DNA from: JAGNZR01 sp051646055 | GTDB taxonomy: Bacteria; Fusobacteriota; Fusobacteriia; Fusobacteriales; Fusobacteriaceae | DNA length: 23,138 nucleotides | Assembly (NCBI GenBank): GCA_051646055.1 | Contig: JBOFCM010000131.1 | Coordinates: 1-23,138, forward strand | Reading direction: 5' to 3' | Shown here: positions 7,609-15,354 of the stretch, piece by piece | Position numbering within the stretch: position 1 is the first letter of the stretch | Layout of the letters: every line of letters begins with the position of its first letter | Program-made: the position numbers and the translations under genes | Notes under the pieces: generated by a model | Seen by the model: only the letters and a program-made list of their open reading frames with translations | Databases searched by the model: none | Told to the model about the DNA's origin: nothing

Positions 7609-7633
7609 GAAATTAATAGATATTAAAAGGAAA

Positions 7634-7669
7634 GAGGAGAACTCCAAAGGAGCTCTCCTCTTTATTATT
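7634..7669. terminator. Bidirectional intrinsic terminator
   Basis: GAGGAGA at 7634-7640 pairs with TCTCCTC at 7654-7660; after one mismatch, CTCC pairs with GGAG around an AAA loop. The right side continues TTTATTATT and, on the minus strand, the left side reads TTTCCTTTT. It lies between the converging SEC-C gene and 65-residue gene and can end both transcripts. Confidence 0.8.
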
Positions 7670-7867
7670 CTATCTCATTACCATCTCATTGATTTCATCT
7701 TCCACATCTTTTATAAGTTTTTCCAGTTCCTGAGTTTTTTTAAGGTAGATAGCTTCTTTCTTTTCCTTTAAAAGTTTTCCGGCCTGGGCGAACTCTGCTT
7801 TCAGCTCCTCCAGCCTCGCTTCCAGATTTTGCAGTCTCTCTTCGCCTTTTATGCTAGTTATGCTCAT
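7670..7867 (-). CDS. Small coiled-coil protein, 65 residues, unknown function
   Basis: Short gene not recognised as any named family. The product is highly charged and almost entirely helical. After MSITSIKGEERLQ it shows heptad-like spacing of leucines and isoleucines (LEARLEELKAEF, LLKEKKEAIYLKKTQELEKL, IKDVEDEINEM), so it is likely a coiled coil that dimerises. It has no signal peptide, membrane segment or cysteine. A perfect AGGAGGT lies four bases before the ATG, and the gene ends at the bidirectional terminator, which argues that it is real. It lies after the rpmA terminator in the same direction, so it probably has its own promoter; a TATACT box at 7887-7892 is possible but lacks a clear -35. 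Confidence 0.65.
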   Translation of the reverse strand: MSITSIKGEERLQNLEARLEELKAEFAQAGKLLKEKKEAIYLKKTQELEKLIKDVEDEINEMVMR

Positions 7868-7953
7868 AATGACCTCCTGATATTTTCCAGTATAAAAAAT
7901 TTTCTAAAGAGTTATACTGTGAAAAAATGAAAAAACCTTTAAAACTTATGAAG

Positions 7954-7981
7954 AATAAAAAAAAGACGGTTTCCCGTCTTT
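7954..7981 (-). terminator. Intrinsic terminator of the rplU-prp-rpmA operon
   Basis: On the minus strand AAAGACGG - GAAA - CCGTCTTT forms an 8-bp stem capped by a stable GNRA tetraloop and followed by a run of T. It begins three bases after the rpmA stop codon. The A run on the other side also gives weak symmetry, but no plus-strand gene ends here. Confidence 0.9.
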
Positions 7982-7984
7982 CGA

Positions 7985-8278
7985 TTAGTTTCCAGCTTTC
8001 TCTACGTAAACTGAAACTTGCTTTTTATCTTTTCCGTGTCTCTCAAATTTGATGTATCCATCAATTAGAGCGAAAAGAGTATGATCTTTACCCATTCCCA
8101 TGTTGTTTCCAGGCATGAACTGAGTTCCTCTCTGTCTAACTATGATGTTTCCAGCTAGAACAAACTCACCGTCATATTTCTTAACACCAAGGTATTTAGG
8201 GTTAGAATCTCTTCCGTTCTTAACAGAACCTTGTCCTTTTTTCTTAGCGAACAGTTGTATATTTAAAGTAAATAACAT
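7985..8278 (-). CDS. rpmA: Ribosomal protein L27 with cleavable N-terminal extension
   Basis: Large-subunit protein bL27, whose flexible N-terminus reaches toward the peptidyl transferase centre. Length is 97 residues. The body is standard: KKKGQGSVKNGRDSNPKYLG followed by GNIIVRQRGTQFMPG. Instead of starting MAxKKG, it begins MLFTLNIQLFA, matching the MLKLNLQFFA-type extension of Firmicutes and Fusobacteria that the Prp protease removes. Cleavage at F10/A11 would leave AKKKGQGS, resembling the mature E. coli N-terminus. AGGAGG lies eight bases before the ATG, inside the end of prp, and the prp stop codon touches this start codon directly (TAGATG). It is the last gene of the operon. Confidence 0.97.
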   Translation of the reverse strand: MLFTLNIQLFAKKKGQGSVKNGRDSNPKYLGVKKYDGEFVLAGNIIVRQRGTQFMPGNNMGMGKDHTLFALIDGYIKFERHGKDKKQVSVYVEKAGN

Positions 8279-8611
8279 CTAATTTTCCTCCTTCTCCACA
8301 AGCTTTAAGTATTTTGGATATTCCTTTTTTAACTCTCTTAACATAAGAGCCATGCTTTCCAGCAAGATATTGATTTCGCAATCCTTGCCTTTCAGATCCA
8401 GTCCTCTCAGATCCACTTCTAGAAATCCGTCATCAATCTCAAATTTGGGAACCAAATTTAAAATCTCAGTCATTCCAGCCAAGGGAAATTGAAGATTGGT
8501 TGAGATAGCAGCACAGAGTATATCCTCGCCGTGATCTGCATATCCTGCATGTCCAGTAGAACGATATCTCACGATTCTACCGTTTTTTTTAAAAATTTCA
8601 ATTTTCGTCAT
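8279..8611 (-). CDS. prp: Ribosomal-processing cysteine protease Prp
   Basis: Cysteine protease that removes the N-terminal extension of L27 during ribosome assembly; in Staphylococcus aureus this step is essential. Length is 110 residues, typical for the family. The signature GHAGYADHGEDILCAAIS is complete, with H21 and C33 at the same 12-residue spacing as the described catalytic pair. The gene lies between the genes for L21 and its substrate L27, its conserved position. It starts 11 nt after the rplU stop. Unlike its neighbours it has no clear Shine-Dalgarno sequence, so translation probably depends on ribosomes finishing rplU, which would keep the enzyme scarce relative to the two structural proteins. 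Confidence 0.95.
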   Translation of the reverse strand: MTKIEIFKKNGRIVRYRSTGHAGYADHGEDILCAAISTNLQFPLAGMTEILNLVPKFEIDDGFLEVDLRGLDLKGKDCEINILLESMALMLRELKKEYPKYLKLVEKEEN

Positions 8612-8622
8612 AATTCTGAGAA

Positions 8623-8934
8623 TTAAGCGTTGATTGAATCGATTTTGATCTCAGTCAGTAATTGTCTGTGACCTTTTTTTCTATGGTATCCAGTTTTTGG
8701 CTTGTATTTGAAGTTAACAACTTTGTCACCTTTAACTTGAGCAACAACTGTAGCTACAACTTTAGCACCTTCAACAACAGGAGTTCCAACTTTAACCTCT
8801 CCATTGTTAGATACTAAAAGAACCTCGTTTAACTCAACAGTTCCGTTAACTTCAGCATTTAGCTTCTCAACTCTTAATACCTCACCTACTGTAACTTTGT
8901 ACTGTTTACCACCAGTTTTAATAACTGCGTACAT
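8623..8934 (-). CDS. rplU: Ribosomal protein L21
   Basis: Large-subunit protein bL21, 103 residues, the normal length. It begins MYAVIKTGGKQYKV and ends with the conserved basic segment FKYKPKTGYHRKKGHRQ that contacts 23S rRNA. The ATG at 8934 has GGAGGT six bases upstream and gives the standard N-terminus; an in-frame extension to 9012 is rejected because it would translate the leader. It is the first gene of the rplU-prp-rpmA operon and is expressed from a near-consensus promoter at 9022-9050 with an 80-nt leader. Confidence 0.97.
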   Translation of the reverse strand: MYAVIKTGGKQYKVTVGEVLRVEKLNAEVNGTVELNEVLLVSNNGEVKVGTPVVEGAKVVATVVAQVKGDKVVNFKYKPKTGYHRKKGHRQLLTEIKIDSINA

Positions 8935-9015
8935 TTTAACACCTCCGAGTATATAAGTAAAAATAAAATTAAATCGCTGAATAGGGTTGCTGATGACCTT
9001 ATCCATGCGCAATTA
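8935..9015 (-). promoter_or_regulatory. Leader of the rplU operon, possible autoregulatory structure
   Basis: About 80 nt lie between the predicted start site near 9015 and the rplU ATG. Within them TGGATAAGG (9007-8999) can pair with CCCTATTCA further downstream, forming a nine-position stem with one A-C mismatch and a 10-base loop. Leaders upstream of L21 genes are known as structured RNAs in Firmicutes, but I cannot match this one to that model. It may also be just an ordinary untranslated region. Confidence 0.3.
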
Positions 9016-9021
9016 CAAATA

Positions 9022-9050
9022 AGTATATCATACCCATTAAAAGTTGTCAA
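9022..9050 (-). promoter_or_regulatory. Strong promoter of the rplU-prp-rpmA operon
   Basis: Perfect TTGACA at 9050-9045, 17-bp spacer, TATACT at 9027-9022 on the minus strand. A T-rich tract directly upstream of the -35 could serve as an UP element. Such strength suits ribosomal protein genes. It stands back to back with the dusB promoter. Confidence 0.88.
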
Positions 9051-9076
9051 CAAAAAAAACTTGTAAAACCATTCCG

Positions 9077-9105
9077 TTGAAAAAATCCACAAAATATGTT
9101 AGAAT
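9077..9105 (+). promoter_or_regulatory. Promoter of the dusB-mutS-lpt-alaS-sec-alr gene cluster
   Basis: TTGAAA at 9077-9082, 17-bp spacer, TAGAAT at 9100-9105, with TG at 9097-9098 giving an extended -10 element. The start site would be near 9112, followed by a short leader with GGAGGT before the dusB ATG. It is the only strong promoter I see for the ten genes to its right. Confidence 0.8.
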
Positions 9106-9140
9106 TTGAAGATATTACGCTAGTGTGGAGGTAAGAAAAG

Positions 9141-10085
9141 ATGAAGATATATATAGCTCCCATGGCTGGAGTCACAGATTACACATTTAGAGGGATACTC
9201 TCTAAATACAAACCGGACCTTATGTTTACAGAGATGGTAAGCATAAATGCCCTGGAAATGAAGAATGATAAAACCCTGAATCAGCTCTTGAAGATACGTC
9301 CTGGAGATGCTGTACAGATTTTTGGGAATGATATAGATAAGATAGTATATAGTGCAAAATATATAGAATCCCTGGGGGTTAAACATATTGACCTCAATGC
9401 AGGATGTCCTATGCCCAAAATAACAAAAAATGGCTACGGAGCTGCACTTTTGGAGAATCCTGCCCATATTCGTGAGATACTTCTGGCTATGCGTAGAGAG
9501 CTTCACCCTGAAACCACTATCTCTGTTAAGATAAGAGTGGGAATAAAGGGAGAGAAAAAACATATAGAGATAGCCCGTATTGCAGAGGAAACAGGATGTA
9601 CCCATATAACTGTCCACGGAAGAACAAAGGAACAGCTCTATTCTGGAAAAGCTGACTGGAACCTTATCAAGGAGGTAAAAGAAGCGGTATCTATCCCTGT
9701 GATAGGAAACGGAGATATTTTTACTGCCCAAGATGCACTGGAACGTATAAAACTTTCAGGTGTGGACGGGATAATGCTGGCTAGAGGAATCTGCGGAAAC
9801 CCTTGGCTTATCCGTGAAATCCGTGAAATTCTGGAATATGGAGAGGTGAAAACTCCAGTAACTTTAGACGAGAGAATAGATACAGCCTTAGAGCATGTGA
9901 GACTGGCCAGGGAAAACAACCCTGAAAAGAGTTTTACCTTTGAGCTGAGAAAGCATCTCTGCTGGTATGTGAAAGGGCTGAAATATGCCACAGACGTAAA
10001 AAATGGAATAAACCATGCTACATCCTATGATGAGTTGATAAAAATTTTAGAGTTTGCAAAGGAATCCAATAGGAGTGTGGAGTAG
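9141..10085 (+). CDS. dusB: tRNA-dihydrouridine synthase, DusB type
   Basis: FMN-dependent enzyme that reduces specific uridines in tRNA to dihydrouridine. Length is 314 residues, normal for bacterial Dus. The flavin barrel motifs appear in order: APMAGVTD (6-13), DLNAGCPMPKI with the catalytic cysteine C89, SVKIRVG (128-134), ITVHGRT (156-162), VIGNGDI and a GIMLARG phosphate-binding segment. The C-terminal helical domain that binds tRNA follows. GGAGGT lies eight bases before the ATG. It is the first gene of a long plus-strand cluster; mutS starts one base after its stop. The DusB label rests on overall resemblance; other bacterial Dus subtypes cannot be excluded without an alignment. Confidence 0.93.
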   Translation: MKIYIAPMAGVTDYTFRGILSKYKPDLMFTEMVSINALEMKNDKTLNQLLKIRPGDAVQIFGNDIDKIVYSAKYIESLGVKHIDLNAGCPMPKITKNGYGAALLENPAHIREILLAMRRELHPETTISVKIRVGIKGEKKHIEIARIAEETGCTHITVHGRTKEQLYSGKADWNLIKEVKEAVSIPVIGNGDIFTAQDALERIKLSGVDGIMLARGICGNPWLIREIREILEYGEVKTPVTLDERIDTALEHVRLARENNPEKSFTFELRKHLCWYVKGLKYATDVKNGINHATSYDELIKILEFAKESNRSVE

Positions 10086-10086
10086 T

Positions 10087-12705
10087 TTGAGTAAAAAAGA
10101 TACACCGTTAATGACGCAGTATAAAGGAATAAAAAATGAGCATCCAGATTCTGTACTTTTCTTCCGTCTGGGAGATTTTTACGAGATGTTTTTCGGAGAT
10201 GCTGAAATAGTCTCCCGTGAACTTGGACTCACCCTCACCAGCAGAAACCGTGAGAAAGGACAGGAGATTCCCATGGCAGGAGTTCCCTACCATTCATCAG
10301 CATCCTATATCGCCAGACTTGTGGAGAAGGGCTACAGCGTAGCCATCTGTGAACAGGTTCAAGATCCCAAGGATGCAGTGGGAATAGTGGACAGGCAGGT
10401 TGTGAGAGTTATAACACCAGGGACAGTAATAGATACAGATTACCTGGATGAGAAGAGCAATAACTACCTTATGGGAGTAAAGATTAGGGATGAAAATGCG
10501 GGGATAGGCTATATGGATATCACCACAGGAGAGTTCCGTGCCAGCGAGGTGAAGTTGGTATCCCTTCTAGGAGAGATAAATAAAATATCTCCCCGTGAGA
10601 TAGTGGCAGATTCCAAAAGTTTTGAGTCTCTGGGAAAGATACTGAAAAACAGCGGCTCTCATGGAAATATCCTTCTGAGAGAGATAGATGTTCCTAAAAG
10701 ATGTGAGGAGTATCTGGAAAAGTTTTTTAACGTAGTATCTCTAGAGAGCTTCAATATGCGTGGAAAAGAGCTGGCAATCCATGCGTCAGCCCTAACGCTG
10801 AAATATGCTCTAGAGCAGCAGAAAGGAAGCCCTATCCCAGCAGGAAAAATAGAGTATCAGAACTCTGAAGAGATAGTGGAACTCAACTACACTACTCAGA
10901 AAAATCTGGAGATAGTTGAAAACAGCAGAGACCGAAGTTCATACGGAACTCTTTTCTGGGTTTTGGACAGATGCAGAACCTCCATGGGAAGCAGAAATCT
11001 GAAAAAAATTATCAAGAATCCTCTGAGAAACATAGAGGAGATAGAGAAGCGTCAAAATCATGTGGAGTTTTTTATCCGTAATCCCCTTCTGAGAGAAGAG
11101 ATACTGGAAAAGCTTAAAAATGTCTATGATATAGAGAGAATACTGGGAAAACTTATAATGGGAACCGAGAACGGAAAAGATCTGGTGGCTCTTAAAAAAT
11201 CCCTATTTACAGCCCTAGAGATCTACCACATACTGGATGGGAACTCTATTCTTACTCTGGACACAGAAAAACTTTCGGGAATATACACTCTTATAGAGAG
11301 GACTCTGGTAGATGAACCCCCTTTCTCCATCCGTGAGGGAGGAATCATAAGAAGAGGAGTATCAGATGAGTTGGATGAGCTTCACCAGATTTCCACCAAC
11401 GGAAAAGACCATATTCTTACCATTGAAAACCGTGAGAGGGAGCGTACTGGGATAAAAACCCTGAAGATAAAGTTTAATAAGGTCTTCGGATATTTTATAG
11501 AGGTAACCAATTCCAACAGGGAGATGGTTCCCCAGGACTATATCAGGAAACAGACTCTTTCCAATGCAGAGAGATATATAGTTCCAGATCTGAAGGAGTA
11601 TGAGGAAAAGGTTCTCCATGCCAAGGAGCGTATAGAATCCCTGGAATATGGGATATTTAAGGAACTTTCAGAAACTTTAAAAGAGTATCAGAAGCATCTT
11701 CAGGAACTGGCAGGGAAGCTGGCATATCTAGATGTAATTACAGCCTTTGCAGAAATAGCTATAAAAAATGGCTATGTGAAACCAGAGATGGGTTCAGGTT
11801 TTGACCTGGAGATAGTGGGAGGAAGACACCCTGTGGTAGAGGCCCTCATAAAAAAATCTGACTTTGTAAAAAATGATCTTTTTCTGGATGAAAAAGAGAA
11901 TATAATAGTCCTGACAGGACCTAATATGTCAGGAAAATCTACCTATATGAAGCAGGGAGCCCTTATACTTATTATGGCTCATATGGGCTGCTACATACCG
12001 GCAGATTATGCAAAAATTCCTCTTACTGACAAGATATTTACAAGAATTGGAGCTTCTGATGACCTTCTCACAGGGCAGTCCACTTTTATGCTGGAGATGA
12101 GTGAGATGGCAAACATTCTCAACTCAGCCACGGAAAACTCCTTTGTGATTTTGGATGAGATAGGAAGAGGAACCTCAACTTTTGACGGAATCTCCATAGC
12201 TACCTCTATCACAGAGTATATCCATGACAGGATAGGGGCCAAGACTATTTTTGCTACCCACTACCATGAGATGACCCAGCTGGAAAAGGAGCTCAAGGGA
12301 GTGGTCAATTTCAGAATAGAGGTGAAAGAGGAGAAGGAGATAGTTTTCCTGAGAAAAATAGTCAAGGGTGGAGCGGACAAATCCTACGGGATAGAGGTCG
12401 CACGTCTTGCAGGACTTCCCAAGGAACTTCTCAAGAGATCCAAAGAGATACTAAATATACTGGAGAGCCAGAGAGAGATAATAGAGATAAAAACAGGGAT
12501 GGAACAGCTGAATCTGTTTGGAGAGAACTCCTTTGAAGAGAGGAAACAGAAGCATGCTGAACAAGATGAAACCTCCCCTGCAAAACAGGAGCTGAAAAGA
12601 AATGAGGAGATAGTTTTAGCCAAAATAGGCGAACTGGACTTAAATTCTTTGACTCCTATGGAGGCTTTTATGAAATTGAATGAACTAAAAAATATTTTAG
12701 GGTAA
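10087..12705 (+). CDS. mutS: DNA mismatch repair protein MutS
   Basis: ATPase that recognises base mismatches and small loops after replication. The protein has 872 residues, full length. The mismatch-contacting FxE motif is F31-Y-E33 in RLGDFYEMF. The ATPase has Walker A GPNMSGKST (611-619) and a Walker B / signature stretch DEIGRGTSTFDG starting at D690, followed by ATHYHEMT. A beta-clamp-binding motif QLNLF is at 807-811, and the C-terminal tail (LNSLTPMEAFMKLNELK) matches the usual dimerisation end. I chose a TTG start at 10087, giving (M)SKKDTPLMTQY as in other MutS proteins, with GGAG and AGGAG upstream; the next ATG (10111) lacks a ribosome-binding site. No mutL follows, unlike many genomes. 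Confidence 0.96.
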   Translation: MSKKDTPLMTQYKGIKNEHPDSVLFFRLGDFYEMFFGDAEIVSRELGLTLTSRNREKGQEIPMAGVPYHSSASYIARLVEKGYSVAICEQVQDPKDAVGIVDRQVVRVITPGTVIDTDYLDEKSNNYLMGVKIRDENAGIGYMDITTGEFRASEVKLVSLLGEINKISPREIVADSKSFESLGKILKNSGSHGNILLREIDVPKRCEEYLEKFFNVVSLESFNMRGKELAIHASALTLKYALEQQKGSPIPAGKIEYQNSEEIVELNYTTQKNLEIVENSRDRSSYGTLFWVLDRCRTSMGSRNLKKIIKNPLRNIEEIEKRQNHVEFFIRNPLLREEILEKLKNVYDIERILGKLIMGTENGKDLVALKKSLFTALEIYHILDGNSILTLDTEKLSGIYTLIERTLVDEPPFSIREGGIIRRGVSDELDELHQISTNGKDHILTIENRERERTGIKTLKIKFNKVFGYFIEVTNSNREMVPQDYIRKQTLSNAERYIVPDLKEYEEKVLHAKERIESLEYGIFKELSETLKEYQKHLQELAGKLAYLDVITAFAEIAIKNGYVKPEMGSGFDLEIVGGRHPVVEALIKKSDFVKNDLFLDEKENIIVLTGPNMSGKSTYMKQGALILIMAHMGCYIPADYAKIPLTDKIFTRIGASDDLLTGQSTFMLEMSEMANILNSATENSFVILDEIGRGTSTFDGISIATSITEYIHDRIGAKTIFATHYHEMTQLEKELKGVVNFRIEVKEEKEIVFLRKIVKGGADKSYGIEVARLAGLPKELLKRSKEILNILESQREIIEIKTGMEQLNLFGENSFEERKQKHAEQDETSPAKQELKRNEEIVLAKIGELDLNSLTPMEAFMKLNELKNILG

Positions 12706-12732
12706 AAAAATTCAGTTTAGGAGAGAGTGAAG

Positions 12733-15342
12733 ATGGATAGAAAAAAACTCTATATTGTAGGTGGAGCAGCGGTTTTAATCCTAGGTTATCTCAACTACTA
12801 CAGGGATGAGACAGGAGTGAAATCTGGGGAAAACATAGTGGAAACCACAGATGTAAAGTACCAGGGAGACGGCTTTAAAATCGATGCAAAAAAACAGATA
12901 GACTACGTGGATAAAAATGAGAATAAGTTCATGGGAGCCAAAGCCTTTCTAAAGGACATGGTCCTTTCAGGGGACAATGCCTTTTTAGATGCAGCCAGAA
13001 ACCTGGCTCTAAAATCCAATATCTTGGGAGAGAGTACCAATGGTTGGAATTTTAAGGCGGAAGAGATAGACTATGACAAGGTAAGGGATGAACTGACTTC
13101 AAAAAAACCTGTGTCTGCCACCAATAAGGAGCTGAAATTCTCCCTTTCAGGAGACACATTTAAAACAGACAGCAAGATGAGCTATATTGAGTTGAGAAAA
13201 AATGTGGTTCTGGAAAACGAGAAGATAAAAGTAACTGGGGATATGGCAGATTACAATGATGCCATGAAACAGGCTATTCTCAGAGAAAATGTCAAACTTC
13301 TGGGAAAAGACCTGGGAGAACAGTTTAAAGAGGCTCTGAGCGGAGACTTTCAGCAGTTGAACTATGACCTGAACAGCAAAATTGTAGAAACTTATCTTCC
13401 TTATAAGATCTATTATGGGAAGGGAACTCTCTCAGCAGAGAGATTCCAGTATAATCAGGAGCTGGATACTATGCTTATCAGCCAGAACGTAGAGATTTTG
13501 GCAAACGGTTATAAGATAAAGATGGAGAATATCGAGAAAAAACAGGGGTCCGAGCTTATCTATATAAAAGGAAAGATAAAGGGAGACAATGGAATCAACT
13601 ATTTTTCAGGGGATGATGGAATATACAACCCTGAAACCAAGGAACTGGTTATTACCGGAAATGCAGAGATAAGTTCAGAAGCCCAGGGAAAACTCCAGGG
13701 AGAGCGGGCTGTCTATAATATGGAAAAAGAGATACTGGATATTTACGGAGATGAGGGGAAGGTTGTCTATAAAGGGAAAGAGGGAGAACTTAAAACTTCC
13801 CATCTGAATTATGACCAGAAAAACAGCCGTATGAAGATTGAGAGCAATTTCACCTTTAAAAACCCTGAATACAGCGGAAAAGGAAGTTTCTTAGAGTATG
13901 GCATGACGGATAAAAAAGGTATCATGAAGGGTGCTGAAATAGTTGGCGATGGAAAAGTTCTGATTACAGAACTGATAGACTTCCAGGACGAGGGTAAGAT
14001 ATTCACAATTCCTGGAGAGTTCACAATAAAAGATTCTAAGAATAGTGACAGCCTTCACTCTAAAGTGGCTATATATTCCAAAGCTACAGGAGATTTCATC
14101 ACTGATTCTCCTTTTACTCTCTACAATGGGGACAACGTGGTGACAGGAACAGGAGTAAAATACAACTCTATAACTGGAATGGGAACTCTGGAAAAGGATA
14201 TTCTTCTTCAGAATGACAAAGACAAACTCCTAGTAAGCGGAAACCGTGGAGAGATTAAAAAAGATGAGTATTTCAATCTTGTGGACGATGTAAAGATGAA
14301 TTTCGAAGAATATTCTACAGGGGCAGGAATTGTTCGTTACAGCTTCCAGGACCAAACGATAACCATACCTGAAAAGGTGGAGATAGTTTCTGCTGTAAAA
14401 AATTCTAAGTTTATTATGACAAACCCAGTTATAGAAACTAAAATTAAAAAGCTGAGAGGTAAGGATTTTGCTGGAAAAGAGGATGGTTATCAAGCCAGCT
14501 CCAAAGAGGTAAGATATGACTACGAAAACGAGATTATCGAGCTGAAGGGGAACGGAGTTGTATCTGACGGCGAGAGTGTCCTAAAGGGAAATAATCTGGA
14601 ATACAGTGTAAAAACAGAAAGCATGGTAGCTCATGGAGATTATAAGCTCATCCAGGGAAATCTGGAGGGTGCCGGAAAGGATATATCCATAAGCAATCTC
14701 AGTGGAGATATAAAAGGCGGAAAGGTAAAACTCTGGACCCAGGAGAGTCAGGAGTTCCAGGCTGACAGAATTCTGGGGAATCTTCATAAGGGGAAGGTGG
14801 ACTTTTTAGGGAACGCAAAAGGAAAAACCTTAGACAATGGGAAAATTACCCGGTATAATGGAGAGCAACTGAGGGTTCACCTGGAAAAACAGGACAAAAA
14901 ATACCTTGCCAAGAGAGTGGAACTGCTGAAAGATTCTACAATTGTCCAGGAAAATGTAACTATGTATTCCAAATATGGAGATATAAATCTGATCAACAAG
15001 ATAGCCCTAAGTGACAGAGGCGTAAAAATAGTTATGAAGGACCCTGAAAAAGGAGATACTACAGTTACATCAGAACGGGCAGAGTTCCATATAGAGAAAG
15101 ATACAATATATCTCAATAACGATGTGGTTATAGTAAATGATGATCCTGAAAAAGGGAAAACAGTTGCCACAGGAAGAAAAGGTACGGTTCTGAAGGCTGA
15201 AAACAGTGTGGAGTTGGAGGGAAATGTAGTAATAGATTCTCCAGACGCAGTAGTAAAAGCCCAAAAAGCTATATATAATGCCACAACTAAAAAGATAAAA
15301 GCTACAGGAGATGTGGTTGTAGACTATAAAATAAAACCTTAA
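12733..15342 (+). CDS. Very long OstA/LptA-type protein with N-terminal anchor (LptC/LptA role)
   Basis: Protein of 869 residues, four to five times the length of ordinary LptA or LptC (both under 200). A single hydrophobic segment at about residues 6-22 (LYIVGGAAVLILGYL) anchors it in the inner membrane, like LptC. The rest is periplasmic and built of short beta-strand repeats with the OstA rhythm: an aromatic Y followed by a turn and GNVxI-type strands (DGIYNPETKELVITGNAEI, AVYNMEKEILDIYG, VRYDYENEIIELKGNGVV, AIYNATTKKIKATGDVVV). These fit the stacked beta-jellyroll that carries lipopolysaccharide from LptBFG to the outer membrane. lptB follows after 12 nt, and no separate lptC or lptA lies nearby. 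AGGAG precedes the ATG by nine bases. That it is an Lpt bridge is an inference from fold pattern and neighbourhood. Confidence 0.82.
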   Translation: MDRKKLYIVGGAAVLILGYLNYYRDETGVKSGENIVETTDVKYQGDGFKIDAKKQIDYVDKNENKFMGAKAFLKDMVLSGDNAFLDAARNLALKSNILGESTNGWNFKAEEIDYDKVRDELTSKKPVSATNKELKFSLSGDTFKTDSKMSYIELRKNVVLENEKIKVTGDMADYNDAMKQAILRENVKLLGKDLGEQFKEALSGDFQQLNYDLNSKIVETYLPYKIYYGKGTLSAERFQYNQELDTMLISQNVEILANGYKIKMENIEKKQGSELIYIKGKIKGDNGINYFSGDDGIYNPETKELVITGNAEISSEAQGKLQGERAVYNMEKEILDIYGDEGKVVYKGKEGELKTSHLNYDQKNSRMKIESNFTFKNPEYSGKGSFLEYGMTDKKGIMKGAEIVGDGKVLITELIDFQDEGKIFTIPGEFTIKDSKNSDSLHSKVAIYSKATGDFITDSPFTLYNGDNVVTGTGVKYNSITGMGTLEKDILLQNDKDKLLVSGNRGEIKKDEYFNLVDDVKMNFEEYSTGAGIVRYSFQDQTITIPEKVEIVSAVKNSKFIMTNPVIETKIKKLRGKDFAGKEDGYQASSKEVRYDYENEIIELKGNGVVSDGESVLKGNNLEYSVKTESMVAHGDYKLIQGNLEGAGKDISISNLSGDIKGGKVKLWTQESQEFQADRILGNLHKGKVDFLGNAKGKTLDNGKITRYNGEQLRVHLEKQDKKYLAKRVELLKDSTIVQENVTMYSKYGDINLINKIALSDRGVKIVMKDPEKGDTTVTSERAEFHIEKDTIYLNNDVVIVNDDPEKGKTVATGRKGTVLKAENSVELEGNVVIDSPDAVVKAQKAIYNATTKKIKATGDVVVDYKIKP

Positions 15343-15354
15343 GAAGGAGATTAT

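Noticed and set aside
8935..9012. Upstream extension of rplU to 9012 giving 26 extra residues
   Set aside because: It starts at TTG, translates the leader and ribosome-binding site, and adds residues absent from L21 proteins; the ATG at 8934 has GGAGGT.
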